NCBI RefSeq assembly: GCF_000421225.1
Contig: NZ_ATWL01000018.1
Span: 1 to 59,793, forward strand
Direction of reading: 5' to 3'
DNA from: Ruania albidiflava DSM 18029
GTDB taxonomy: Bacteria; Actinomycetota; Actinomycetes; Actinomycetales; Beutenbergiaceae
Length of the DNA stretch: 59,793 bases
The notes beneath the pieces were generated by a model. The model was not told where the DNA came from, searched no databases, and saw nothing but the letters and a program-made list of their open reading frames with translations. Both the position numbers and the translations under genes were made by a program. Positions 9,045-17,285 of this stretch are shown here, piece by piece. The stretch's first letter is position 1, and every line of letters starts with the position of its first letter.

Positions 9045-9093
9045 CCGGCCCGCTGGGCCGGACCCCGGCCCCGCCCCGCCTTCGGTGCTGAAG

Positions 9094-9173
9094 TTGCTCG
9101 TCGATCTGGCTACGAATCGTGGCCGGATCGACGAGCAATCTTGTCTCTGCAGAACAAGCTCGTCGATCTAGGC
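9094..9173. repeat. Palindromic intergenic repeat (GCTCGTCGATC family)
   Basis: Arms of 17 bases at 9094-9110 and 9122-9138 pair with one mismatch (TTGCTCGTCGATCTGGC against TTGCTCGTCGATCCGGC). A third, direct copy (GCTCGTCGATCTAGGC) lies at 9158-9173. GTCTCTGC occurs at 9143-9150 and again at 9183-9190. The element follows sucB and may act as its terminator. It looks like a REP-type unit, but only one cluster is present in the window. Confidence 0.6.
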
Positions 9174-9283
9174 AACAGCCGCGTCTCTGCCCTGGCCCGC
9201 CCGGTCTGCGGGCAGGCCGGGTGGCAGCAGCGGCGCGCCGAGGCGTTCTGCGCGGTCCGGGGGTTGCTGGCAGGCTGGCCGGT

Positions 9284-10177
9284 ATGGGACATGTACTGGC
9301 CGCCGGCGTCTCCGGTTTTCTCGGCACCTCCCTGGTGGCCGCGCTGCGCGAGGCGGGGCACGAGGTCACCCGGCTGGTGCGCCGACCGGACACCAGCGCC
9401 GACGAGCTCACCTGGGACCCGTCCGCCGGGCAGCTGCCGCCCGGGGCGCTGGACGGGGTCAGCGCGGTGATCAACCTCGCCGGTGCCGGGGTGGGGGACA
9501 AGCGCTGGAGCGCAGCCCGCAAACAGGTCCTGGTCACCTCCCGGGTGGCTGCCACCAGCTTGCTCGCCCGCGCGCTGGCCGCCACCGGCCGCCCTGAGGT
9601 CCCGCTGATCAACGCCTCCGCGGTCGGCTTCTACGGCGACCGGGGCGAGGAGACCATCACGACGGCGGACCCTCCTGGCGGTTCTTTCCTCGCCGGGGTG
9701 TGCGCTGCCTGGGAAGCAGCCACCGGCGCAGCCAAGGACGCCGGTCACCGGGTGGTGCACCTGCGCACCGGGATCGTGCTGGACCCCAGCGGTGGTGCGC
9801 TGCAGCAGCTGATGCTGCCGCTCAAGGCCGGGGTCGCCGGTCCTATCGCCGGCGGCCGACAGTGGTGGCCGTGGATCACCAGAGAAGACTGGGTGCGTGC
9901 GGTGGTGCACCTGGTCGAGGCCGACGTGTCCGGTCCGGTGCACCTGAGCGCACCGCACCCGCGCCGCAACGCCGAGGTGATCACAGCGCTCGCCCGGGCG
10001 CTGCACCGGCCGGCGGTGCTCCCGATCCCGTTGTTCGCGGTGCGGCTCGTGGCCGGTGAGTTCGCCGGCGAGCTGGCGATCTCCCAACGGATCCTGCCGG
10101 AGCAGCTGCTGGCCGACGGGTTCGAGTTCACCTGGCCGGAGCTGGAGCCGGCGGCTGAGCACCTGCTGTCGTCCTGA
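9284..10177 (+). CDS. TIGR01777-type NAD-dependent epimerase (SulA/YfcH-like)
   Basis: A 297-residue short-chain dehydrogenase-like protein. It opens with a nucleotide-binding loop, AAGVSGFLGTSLVAAL, in place of the usual GATGFIG. The family motifs VINLAGAGVGDKRWSAARK, NASAVGFYGDRG (in place of the classical YxxxK) and WVRAVVHLVE follow, with a DUF1731-like C-terminus (ISQRILPEQLLADGFEFTWP). Members are widespread with no firmly assigned reaction. An upstream in-frame start exists, but ATG 9284 puts the Rossmann strand at the N-terminus as in the family. It lies in the same direction as sucB, separated by the palindromic repeat. Confidence 0.85.
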   Translation: MGHVLAAGVSGFLGTSLVAALREAGHEVTRLVRRPDTSADELTWDPSAGQLPPGALDGVSAVINLAGAGVGDKRWSAARKQVLVTSRVAATSLLARALAATGRPEVPLINASAVGFYGDRGEETITTADPPGGSFLAGVCAAWEAATGAAKDAGHRVVHLRTGIVLDPSGGALQQLMLPLKAGVAGPIAGGRQWWPWITREDWVRAVVHLVEADVSGPVHLSAPHPRRNAEVITALARALHRPAVLPIPLFAVRLVAGEFAGELAISQRILPEQLLADGFEFTWPELEPAAEHLLSS

Positions 10178-10198
10178 CCCCTGGCACCGCCGCTTGGG

Positions 10199-11506
10199 TC
10201 AGCAGGCGGTGGCGGTGACGGCCCGCCAGGTGGAGCCCCCGTGCCGGGTGAGCGCCAGGTCCAGGCACTGCACCGGCTGGGCGGGCACCTGGGTGGTCAC
10301 CCCTTCGGGGCCGGTGCGCTGGTGCGCGCTCTGCTGCAGGTGCAGCCGCACCGATGCCGCGTCGTGGCCTGCCTCGACCACCTCCACCTCGAGCACCTCG
10401 GTCCGGTAGCCCAGGAGCCGTACCCCGGCCGTGGTCAGCTCGGTGAGCAGGGCGGTGTCCGCTGCGGCCAGCGGGGAGCCGGGCACGGTCACCGTCCCGA
10501 GCGCCTCCCGGTCGGCGCCGGCCAGAGCATCGTCACGGTCGGCGAGCAAGTCTCGCACCGCGTCGGCCACCCCATCAGACGGGGGCGCCGGTGCTGGTCC
10601 ACCCGTCGGCGGTCCCGGGCCGTGCAGCCGCAGCCCGGTGAGCACCGCTGCCGCAGCGGCGGCCCCGGCGATGCTCCGTACGAGCCAGCGGCGCGGCCGG
10701 GCCCGGTGCCGCCTGCGCCCTCGGCGCCGGCGGGCCCGTGCCCGGGTGGTCAGCTCCCGGGCCGCATGCTCACGCAGCGTGGCCGAGGCGAGCACCTCGG
10801 CAGGTGCCAGACGTACCCCCGCCCGGGTTACGCCGTCGAGCAGCTGCAGCGCGTGGTGCGCGGACGGGCGCACCTGCGGGTCGGTCGACAGCAACGCCTC
10901 GAGCAGCTCGGTCACCTCCGGCCGAGCGCCCGGCTCGGCCACCCACAGGCTCAGCTGCGCCGCCGAGTACACGTCGGCCGCCGCCGAGGGTAGCGCGCCC
11001 TGGTCCAGCTCCGGTGCCCGGAACCCGCGGGTGCCACGATCGGCCGCTGCGCCGCCGACCAGGTCCACCAGCACCAGGCGGCCGGTCTCCTCCTCTTCGG
11101 GGGCGACGATCACGTTCGCGGGTGCGATGTCGCCGTGCACGATCCCGGCCGCGTGCAGCGTCTCCAGCGCGGTGAGCAGCTCCGTGGCCACCTGGACGCA
11201 CTCGGCCACGCTCAGTCCCCGGCGGGCCGCCCGGAGCGTGGCCAACGTGGGGCCGGGGACGAGCTCGGTCACCACCGCGAGCCCGTCGCCGGGCAGCGGC
11301 ACCACCTCCCGCACCGGCGCCACCGCCGGGTGCCGCACCCTGGCCGCGACCCGGGCCCGGCGCACCAGGCCTGCGGGCGCCTCCGGCACGATCCGCAGCG
11401 CGACCTCCGCCCCGGTCTCGCTCCGGCCCTGCAGCACGGTCCCGTGCCCGCCGATCCCGGCCACACCGGTGACCGTGTACCCGGGGACCGTGATCGCTGC
11501 GCTCAT
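10199..11506 (-). CDS. Serine/threonine kinase-like membrane protein, probable pseudokinase
   Basis: A 435-residue protein with a kinase-like domain (about 10-270), a basic juxtamembrane stretch, one membrane helix (SIAGAAAAAAVLTGL) and an extracellular C-terminal domain of about 130 residues. The glycine loop is GIGGHGTVLQG. The VAIK lysine is replaced by Arg38 (VALRIV) and the DFG motif reads VDLVGG. The HRD region is HGDIAPAN at 124-131, so the catalytic Asp and Asn survive. Loss of the lysine and the DFG Asp region suggests a regulator or binding protein rather than an active kinase. Start ATG is chosen at the beginning of the domain; the frame is open upstream. Confidence 0.75.
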   Translation of the reverse strand: MSAAITVPGYTVTGVAGIGGHGTVLQGRSETGAEVALRIVPEAPAGLVRRARVAARVRHPAVAPVREVVPLPGDGLAVVTELVPGPTLATLRAARRGLSVAECVQVATELLTALETLHAAGIVHGDIAPANVIVAPEEEETGRLVLVDLVGGAAADRGTRGFRAPELDQGALPSAAADVYSAAQLSLWVAEPGARPEVTELLEALLSTDPQVRPSAHHALQLLDGVTRAGVRLAPAEVLASATLREHAARELTTRARARRRRGRRRHRARPRRWLVRSIAGAAAAAAVLTGLRLHGPGPPTGGPAPAPPSDGVADAVRDLLADRDDALAGADREALGTVTVPGSPLAAADTALLTELTTAGVRLLGYRTEVLEVEVVEAGHDAASVRLHLQQSAHQRTGPEGVTTQVPAQPVQCLDLALTRHGGSTWRAVTATAC

Positions 11507-11571
11507 CTGGTCAGGGAACACCACGGGGCGCTCCCGCGGGAGCGTTGTCCACAGGTGCCGGCTGAAACCGG

Positions 11572-12219
11572 TCAGTCCGCGGAGTTGTCCACAGCCCCGC
11601 CAGCGGCGGCCGGGTCCGCCGACCCCGGCCAGGAGTGCAGCAGCCAACCGTCGGCGTCCACGTCCACCCGGGCGGTACCGCAGTGCGGCACCCAGTGCGC
11701 TGCGAGCAGCTCAGGGGTGGCCCGGCCGGTCAGTCGCGGGATCGCCACCGACATCACTCCCCCGTGGCTGACCACCAGCACAGTCTCGCCCCGGTAGGAG
11801 TCGGCCACGTCCTCGATCGCCGCCCGGAACCGGGCTACCAGCTCCCTCCCGGACTCCCCGCCCGGGAAGGAGGCAGCCAGGTCACCGGCCACCCAGGACT
11901 GGAACACCGCGGCCACCGCCGCCGGGTCCTGACTGCCGGCCAGGTCGCCGATGGCGTACTCCTGCACCCCGTCCAGCTCCTCGGCGGTGCAGCCCAGCTC
12001 CGCAGCGACGATCTGCGCCGTCTCGGCCGCCCGGCCCATCTTGGAGGCGAGGACCGCTGCGACCCGCTCGCCTGCCACCCGCTGCCCCAGAGAACGCGCC
12101 TGGGACCGGCCAGCCTCGGTGAGCCCGAGGTCGGCGCCACCGACCGGATCCGGGTCGGGGTAGGCAGCCTCGGCGTGCCGGACCACCAGGAACCGGGCCG
12201 CACACTGCAGGTCGCTCAC
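11572..12219 (-). CDS. Histidine phosphatase family (phosphoglycerate mutase-like) protein
   Basis: A 215-residue enzyme with the phosphohistidine motif FLVVRHAEAAYP (RHA in place of RHG) near the N-terminus. A second catalytic His is in VVSHGGVMSV, and the conserved Glu is likely in ELDGVQEYAIGDLAG. The family removes phosphate from diverse substrates, so the substrate here is unknown. GTG 12219 was chosen because TAGCGT lies seven bases before it on the minus strand; longer frames would cross the divergent lipB promoter. Confidence 0.85.
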   Translation of the reverse strand: MSDLQCAARFLVVRHAEAAYPDPDPVGGADLGLTEAGRSQARSLGQRVAGERVAAVLASKMGRAAETAQIVAAELGCTAEELDGVQEYAIGDLAGSQDPAAVAAVFQSWVAGDLAASFPGGESGRELVARFRAAIEDVADSYRGETVLVVSHGGVMSVAIPRLTGRATPELLAAHWVPHCGTARVDVDADGWLLHSWPGSADPAAAGGAVDNSAD

Positions 12220-12226
12220 ACTGTGA

Positions 12227-12232
12227 ACGCTA
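12227..12232 (-). promoter_or_regulatory. -10 hexamer for leaderless histidine phosphatase mRNA
   Basis: TAGCGT on the minus strand, seven bases before the GTG at 12219. Confidence 0.5.
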
Positions 12233-12266
12233 CCTCGGCCTACCCACGGGCACCGCCGGACCGGGC

Positions 12267-12273
12267 ATACAGT
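12267..12273 (+). promoter_or_regulatory. -10 hexamer for leaderless lipB mRNA
   Basis: TACAGT is followed by about seven bases and ATG 12281, favouring that start over the GTG nine bases upstream, which overlaps the promoter element itself. Confidence 0.5.
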
Positions 12274-12280
12274 GGGCATC

Positions 12281-12976
12281 ATGATCAGCCACCGCTGGGA
12301 TCTCGGGGAGCAGCTCGTCGACTACCAGGTTGCCTGGCAGCGGCAACGAGACCTGCACCAGGCGGTGGTCGAGGGTGGTGCGGACACCACGCTGCTGCTG
12401 GAACATGCCTCGGTGTACACCGCCGGGCGCCGCACCGCCCGCTGGGACCGCCCCACCGACGGCACCCCAGTGGTGGACGTGGACCGCGGTGGACGGATCA
12501 CCTGGCACGGACCGGGACAGCTGGTGGCCTACCCGGTCGTGCGCCTGGCCGAACCGGTGGACGTGGTCGCCTACGTGCGCGCCCTGGAGCAGGCGGTGAT
12601 CGACACCTGCGCCCACTGGGGCATCACCGCCGAGCGGATCGAAGGCCGCACCGGCGCCTGGGTGCGCGGCCAGGGCCTGGTCCCGGACCGCAAGATCGCC
12701 GCGATCGGGGTGCGGGTGGCCCGCGGGGTGACGATGCACGGAGTGGCGATCAACGCATGCCCGGACCTGGCGGCGTTCTCCGCGATCGTCCCGTGCGGCA
12801 TCACCGACGCCGGCGTCACCTCCCTGTCCGAGCTGGCCGGGAAGACGGTCACGGTCACCGACTGCGCGGACGCGTTCGAACCACACCTGCTCGAGGCGCT
12901 CACCCCGCTGCTCGCCCGCCGCCCGCACCCCGGGGCCGTCATGTCCGGCGTGCGCTCTGGCGCACTCCTGGCATGA
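12281..12976 (+). CDS. lipB: Octanoyl-ACP:protein octanoyltransferase
   Basis: A 231-residue enzyme that moves octanoate from acyl carrier protein to the lipoyl-domain lysine, the first step of lipoate assembly. RGGRITWHGPGQLVAYPV carries the conserved Gly-rich loop and His. DRKIAAIGVRV holds the catalytic lysine, and the acyl-accepting cysteine is in IVPCGITDAGVTSL. Length is normal. It lies about 100 bp before lipA, and both serve the E2 protein encoded upstream. Confidence 0.95.
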   Translation: MISHRWDLGEQLVDYQVAWQRQRDLHQAVVEGGADTTLLLEHASVYTAGRRTARWDRPTDGTPVVDVDRGGRITWHGPGQLVAYPVVRLAEPVDVVAYVRALEQAVIDTCAHWGITAERIEGRTGAWVRGQGLVPDRKIAAIGVRVARGVTMHGVAINACPDLAAFSAIVPCGITDAGVTSLSELAGKTVTVTDCADAFEPHLLEALTPLLARRPHPGAVMSGVRSGALLA

Positions 12977-13078
12977 CGACCCGAGAGCAGGGTGTGGTGC
13001 AGGTCTCACCCCCTTGTGCTCCCCCACCGGCACCCCGGCATAGGGTGAGCCCGAGCCCCCGACGGAAGGTAAGCGAAA

Positions 13079-14080
13079 ATGGCTGTCGCTCCTGAAGGAC
13101 GCAAGATGCTTCGCGTCGAGGCACGCAACGCTGCAGTGCCGATCGAGAAGAAGCCCTCCTGGATCAAGACCCGCGCCACGATGGGCCCGGAGTACACCGA
13201 GCTGCGCGCCCTGGTGCAGCGGGAGGGTCTGCACACCGTCTGCCAGGAGGCCGGCTGTCCGAACATCTTCGAGTGCTGGGAAGACCGTGAGGCCACCTTC
13301 CTCATCGGCGGCTCGCAGTGCACCCGCCGCTGCGACTTCTGCCAGATCGACACCGGCAAGCCCGCCGAGTTCGACGCTGACGAACCCCGCCGCGTGGCCG
13401 CCTCGGTGCAGGCGATGGGGCTGCGGTACGCCACGGTGACCGGTGTGGCCCGCGACGACCTCGAGGACGGTGGCGCCTGGCTGTACGCCGAGACGGTCCG
13501 GCAGATCCACCAGGTCAACCCCGGTACCGGCGTGGAGCTGCTCATCCCCGACTTCAACGCCGACCCCGACCAGCTCGCCGAGGTGTTCTCCTCCCGCCCC
13601 GAGGTGCTCGCGCACAACCTGGAGACCGTGCCGCGCATCTTCAAGCGGATCCGGCCCGGGTTCCGCTACGACCGGTCGCTGTCGGTGCTCACCGCCGCCC
13701 ACGAGGACGGGTTCGTCACCAAGTCCAACCTCATCCTCGGCATGGGTGAGACCTACGAGGAGACCGTGGACGCCCTGGAGCAGCTGCACGAGGCCGGCAC
13801 GGACCTGATCACCATCACCCAGTACCTGCGCCCGTCGCTGCGGCACCACCCGGTGGACCGGTGGGTGAAGCCTGAGGAGTTCGTGGCGCTCTCCGAAGAA
13901 GCCGAGCGGATCGGGTTCCTCGGGGTGATGGCCGGACCGCTGGTGCGCTCCTCCTACCGGGCCGGCCGGCTCTGGGGGCAGGCGATGGCCCGCCGCGGCC
14001 AGACCATCCCGGAGGAGCTGGCGCACCTGGCCCGTCCGGGCACCGCCCGCCAGGAGGCAGCCTCGCTGCTCGCCCGCTGA
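13079..14080 (+). CDS. lipA: Lipoyl synthase (radical SAM)
   Basis: A 333-residue enzyme that inserts two sulfurs into the octanoyl group. The auxiliary iron-sulfur cluster cysteines are Cys55, Cys60 and Cys66 ([12 protein letters not shown]). The radical SAM cluster is Cys81, Cys85 and Cys88 (CTRRCDFC). The C-terminal RSSY motif, whose serine ligates the auxiliary cluster, is present (LVRSSYRAG). ATG is preceded by GGAAGGT at eight bases. It sits directly downstream of lipB. Confidence 0.97.
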   Translation: MAVAPEGRKMLRVEARNAAVPIEKKPSWIKTRATMGPEYTELRALVQREGLHTVCQEAGCPNIFECWEDREATFLIGGSQCTRRCDFCQIDTGKPAEFDADEPRRVAASVQAMGLRYATVTGVARDDLEDGGAWLYAETVRQIHQVNPGTGVELLIPDFNADPDQLAEVFSSRPEVLAHNLETVPRIFKRIRPGFRYDRSLSVLTAAHEDGFVTKSNLILGMGETYEETVDALEQLHEAGTDLITITQYLRPSLRHHPVDRWVKPEEFVALSEEAERIGFLGVMAGPLVRSSYRAGRLWGQAMARRGQTIPEELAHLARPGTARQEAASLLAR

Positions 14081-14090
14081 GGATCCGGTG

Positions 14091-14777
14091 ATGAAGCTGG
14101 CCGGCAGCCGGTCCTGGCGGTTCGCCGCCCACACCGGTGAGCTGGTGCACCTGGTGCTGCGGGTGCGCGATGCGGCCGGCCTACAGGTGCCGGCGGCCCC
14201 GGACGTGCCGCCGCCGCTGCAGGACCCACCCCAGCCGGCCGCCGGCCTGGACCTGGACCTGGACCCGGTGCTCACCGGTGCCGACTGGCTCACCTGGTGG
14301 CGGGATATCGTCGCCCTGGAGGGCCACCGACAGCTGCTCCGTCCGGACCAGGTGACCACCTCCTGGGCGAAGGTGAACCGGGAGCTGCAGGCACAGGTGA
14401 AGATGCTCGCCCGCCCGCCGAGGCTCGAGGGGCTGGCCGAGCGGCCCGGGTTGCAGGCTGCCGCCCGGGCGGTGGGCCGCACCCCGCGCGGCTGGGTGGA
14501 CCGGCAGCTGCAGGCCGAGCGGCACAGCCGGGACCTGATCGACTGGCCGGTGGTGAACGAGGTGGTGCACCAGGTGGCCGCCGAGACCGGCACCCCGGTG
14601 CACAGCCTGAACGGGTGCGCGCTGGTGCTGCTGGTGCAGGGGCCTGGTGGCACCAGGTGCGCCCCGGTGTGGTGCTGTGCTCGGTGCGGGCAGCCGGCGA
14701 CCGGCACACGGCCGCCGAGCTGGTACGTGCAGCGGTCCGCTCAGCACTCTGAGGGCACGGGTGGACCGGTAGGCTAA
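14091..14777 (+). CDS. Hypothetical protein after lipA, likely carrying a one-base frameshift near its 3' end
   Basis: The open frame encodes 228 residues with no recognised domain: Trp-containing, Leu/Pro-rich, no signal peptide. It reads well up to NGCALVLLVQG (about residue 184), then turns into Cys/Arg/Pro-rich sequence unlike the rest. In the frame two bases ahead, starting at 14645, the reading becomes WWHQVRPGVVLCSVRAAG and ends with a helical tail at a stop at 14752. One added base near 14643-14645 would join the two into a 220-residue protein. GTG or ATG starts (14088/14091) follow the lipA stop closely, so it is probably co-transcribed. Confidence 0.6.
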   Translation: MKLAGSRSWRFAAHTGELVHLVLRVRDAAGLQVPAAPDVPPPLQDPPQPAAGLDLDLDPVLTGADWLTWWRDIVALEGHRQLLRPDQVTTSWAKVNRELQAQVKMLARPPRLEGLAERPGLQAAARAVGRTPRGWVDRQLQAERHSRDLIDWPVVNEVVHQVAAETGTPVHSLNGCALVLLVQGPGGTRCAPVWCCARCGQPATGTRPPSWYVQRSAQHSEGTGGPVG

Positions 14778-14785
14778 GGCCCATC

Positions 14786-15502
14786 ATGGCGAAGAAGAAG
14801 ACCTCGGACGCGGGCGCCCCGCCGAAGCAGAAGAAGCAGCGTTGGTACCACCAGATCTGGGACGTGTTCCAGATGGTGCGGCGGGCTCAGCCGTCGATCC
14901 CGTTCGTGCTGCTGGGCATCTTCCTCGGTGTGGTCGCCATCGGCTTCCTCATCGGGTTCCTCTTCGACCAGATCCTCTACTTCACCTTCCTCGCCGTCCC
15001 GTTCGCGCTGCTGGCGGCGATGTTCGTGCTCGCCCGGCGCGCGGAGTCGGTCGCCTACCAACGGATCGAGGGTGAGCCGGGTGCGGTCTCGGCCGCTCTG
15101 GGCACGATCAAGCGCGGCTGGAACATCGAGGAGGAACCGGTGGCGATCGACCCGCGGCACCAGGATGTGGTGTTCCGGGCCGTGGGGCGCCCCGGTGTGG
15201 TGCTGATCTCCGAGGGCCCGCCGCACCGGGTGCCCAAGCTGCTCGAGGGTGAGCGCAAGCGGGTGGCGCGGGTGATCCCGAACGTGCCGATCGTCCTGCT
15301 GCAGTGCGGCCGCGGTGAGGGGCAGGTCCCGTTGCCGAAGATCGCGGCCACGGTGCGCAAGCAGAAGCCGAAGCTCACCAAGAGCGAGGTGGCCGAGGTG
15401 TCCAAGCGGCTGCGGGCGCTGCAGTCACGTGCGCTGCCGATCCCCAAGGGGGTGGACCCGCGCCGGGCCCGCCCGGACCGCAAGGGGATGCGCGGCCGCT
15501 GA
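14786..15502 (+). CDS. DUF4191 membrane protein
   Basis: A 238-residue protein. The first ~25 residues are Lys-rich (MAKKKTSDAGAPPKQKKQRW), followed by two closely spaced membrane helices (about 46-65 and 70-90) and a ~140-residue soluble C-terminal part ending in many Arg/Lys residues. This is the architecture of the actinobacterial DUF4191 family, often adjacent to lipA and glnA; its function is not known. It runs convergent with the next gene, with four bases between the stops. Confidence 0.82.
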   Translation: MAKKKTSDAGAPPKQKKQRWYHQIWDVFQMVRRAQPSIPFVLLGIFLGVVAIGFLIGFLFDQILYFTFLAVPFALLAAMFVLARRAESVAYQRIEGEPGAVSAALGTIKRGWNIEEEPVAIDPRHQDVVFRAVGRPGVVLISEGPPHRVPKLLEGERKRVARVIPNVPIVLLQCGRGEGQVPLPKIAATVRKQKPKLTKSEVAEVSKRLRALQSRALPIPKGVDPRRARPDRKGMRGR

Positions 15503-15506
15503 GCAC

Positions 15507-16676
15507 TCAGCTCCGTGCCGGTAGCGGCCGCCAGTCCTGCCCGAACCAGCGCTGCGCACGGCGCGTGCCGCTGCTCTGCTTCTCCGTGGCGTTCTCCAGC
15601 GACGGCGGAACCAGCCTGCCGTAGGGCGCCTCACCGGGCGCGAAGGTCACCTCGACCTTGGCTACCTGCCCACCGCCGAACTCCATCAGGCAGGCGCCGT
15701 GGCCGCCGTAGCCGTCGGCGCTCGTGCCGCCGCGCACCTGGTCGATGATCTGGGCGGCCACCGTCTGGCCCTGCCCTTCGGCGAACGCACCGGCCTTCGG
15801 GGTGCCCACGCTGGTCACGTCCCCGATGGCGAACACGCCGGGGTATCGCGTGCACAACGTACGGGCGTCCACCGGGATCCAGCCGTCCTCGGTGAGCCCG
15901 GCGTCCACCACCACCTGGGGCGCCCGGTGCGCGGGCACAGCCAGCAGCAGGTCGAAGTCCAGCCGGCTACCGTCCGTCAGCACGATGCTGCGAGCTTCCG
16001 GGTCCACCCGCTGCACCTGCTGCTTGGGGTGCCAGCCGATGCCCCGTTCGGCGAACGCGGCCAGGATCGCCTCCGAGGCAGCCGGGGCCGGCGGCACCGG
16101 GGTGGGCAGCGGCATCACCAGGTCGATGCTGCTACCCGCCCGCAGCCCCCGCTGGGTGAGGAAGTCGTGGGCGAGCAGCGCGGCCTCGCTGGGCGCCGGC
16201 GGGCACTTGAACGGTGTGGACGTCACGGCGATCAGCAGCCGCCCACCGTCGAAGGACTCCAGCGCGTCCCGGGCCGCTTCGGCACCAGCGACGGTGTAGA
16301 ACTCCTGCCCGGCCGCCTCCAGCCCGGGAGTGGCTGCCGGGTCCAGGTCGGCACCGAGCGCCACCACGAGCAGGTCCGCGTGCAGCTGGCGGTCGTCGTC
16401 CAAGGTGACGGTGCGGGTGTGCGGGTCGATGGCGCGCACCTCGGCCCGCAGCACCTGCAGGCCCGGTCCCCTGACGTTCGCATACGGTAGCCGCACATGG
16501 TCGGCATCGGTGTGCCCGAACATGAAGTCGAGCTTGGAGAACCCGAAGACGAAGCTCTCGGCTCGGTCCACCAGCGTGGTCTGCACCTGTTCGCCAAGCG
16601 TCTCGGACAGGGTTCGTGCCACCTCGAGCCCACCGAAACCGGCACCGAGGACGACCACCTGGAGCTTCGCCGTCAT
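15507..16676 (-). CDS. NAD(P)/FAD-dependent oxidoreductase (NDH-2 / sulfide:quinone reductase-like)
   Basis: A 389-residue flavoprotein with FAD-binding VVVLGAGFGGLEVARTL at the N-terminus, a second nucleotide-binding region near the middle, and the C-terminal FAD contact GVFAIGDVTSVGTPKAG. It resembles type II NADH dehydrogenase and sulfide:quinone oxidoreductase relatives. The paired cysteines of a true sulfide:quinone enzyme are not evident, so the electron donor is unknown. ATG 16676 is supported by TACAGT seven bases upstream. Confidence 0.82.
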   Translation of the reverse strand: MTAKLQVVVLGAGFGGLEVARTLSETLGEQVQTTLVDRAESFVFGFSKLDFMFGHTDADHVRLPYANVRGPGLQVLRAEVRAIDPHTRTVTLDDDRQLHADLLVVALGADLDPAATPGLEAAGQEFYTVAGAEAARDALESFDGGRLLIAVTSTPFKCPPAPSEAALLAHDFLTQRGLRAGSSIDLVMPLPTPVPPAPAASEAILAAFAERGIGWHPKQQVQRVDPEARSIVLTDGSRLDFDLLLAVPAHRAPQVVVDAGLTEDGWIPVDARTLCTRYPGVFAIGDVTSVGTPKAGAFAEGQGQTVAAQIIDQVRGGTSADGYGGHGACLMEFGGGQVAKVEVTFAPGEAPYGRLVPPSLENATEKQSSGTRRAQRWFGQDWRPLPARS

Positions 16677-16683
16677 ACCTGGC

Positions 16684-16689
16684 ACTGTA
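16684..16689 (-). promoter_or_regulatory. -10 hexamer for leaderless oxidoreductase mRNA
   Basis: TACAGT on the minus strand, seven bases before ATG 16676. It separates this start from the slightly longer frame beginning at 16685. Confidence 0.5.
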
Positions 16690-16731
16690 CGCCCGTTCGG
16701 CCCCGACGCCTAGCGGACCGGGCGGTGCCGC

Positions 16732-17121
16732 TCAGAGGCGAACCACCTGCGTGCCCGACCACCGGTCGTGCAGGCTGCGTCCGGCCGGGTCGGTCACCAC
16801 GGGCGGGATGACCAGCAGCACGCCCACGGTCCGGGCCAGGCCGCGCAGGGGCCCGGGCAGCCCACCGTCGAGGGTGCGCATGCCCAGCCCGCAGATGCGG
16901 TGCCCGATCGTGGTGCCAGCGGTGCCGACGAGCACGAAGGTCATCAGACCGAACACGGCGAGCGTGGCCATCGCGTCGTAGGCGAAGAAGCCGGCACTGA
17001 TCGCCGAGGCGAGGGCCCAGTCGATGCAGATCGCCAGGATCCGCCGGCCCCAGTACCCCGGGAACGGCAGCTCGCCGTCGTGGGAGGTCTGGGGTTCACC
17101 GGCGCGGGTCACGTCGCTCAC
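16732..17121 (-). CDS. RDD family membrane protein
   Basis: A 129-residue protein with the RDD signature: an Arg in GYWGRRILAICIDWALA, followed by Asp in the first helix, two further hydrophobic segments, and the closing HDRWSGTQVV motif. The family is membrane-embedded with roles suggested in ion transport, not proven here. It lies divergent from glnA, a position commonly seen in actinobacteria. Start GTG is fixed by TAACCT six bases upstream. Confidence 0.85.
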   Translation of the reverse strand: MSDVTRAGEPQTSHDGELPFPGYWGRRILAICIDWALASAISAGFFAYDAMATLAVFGLMTFVLVGTAGTTIGHRICGLGMRTLDGGLPGPLRGLARTVGVLLVIPPVVTDPAGRSLHDRWSGTQVVRL

Positions 17122-17127
17122 CCGACC

Positions 17128-17133
17128 AGGTTA
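17128..17133 (-). promoter_or_regulatory. -10 hexamer for leaderless RDD-protein mRNA
   Basis: TAACCT on the minus strand, six bases before the GTG at 17121. Confidence 0.5.
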
Positions 17134-17285
17134 CGCCGTCGACGGCGGGACGCGGGTGTCCGCATACAGGTCGCCTCCCGCACAGCACCAGCTGCGGTCG
17201 TTAACATAGCGACACATTGCGGTGACGGTGCAGACCGCCGTCGGCCCAGCGTGTGCGGCAACACACCAACACCGAGGAGCAACGG

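Noticed and set aside
12230-14707. An 825-codon open frame on the minus strand
   Set aside because: Antisense to lipB and lipA, with no recognisable domain and a composition typical of shadow frames.
17140-17285. GlnR binding site before glnA
   Set aside because: GTTAAC and GTGAC motifs are present but the spacing and GAAAC halves do not fit the known consensus well enough to annotate.
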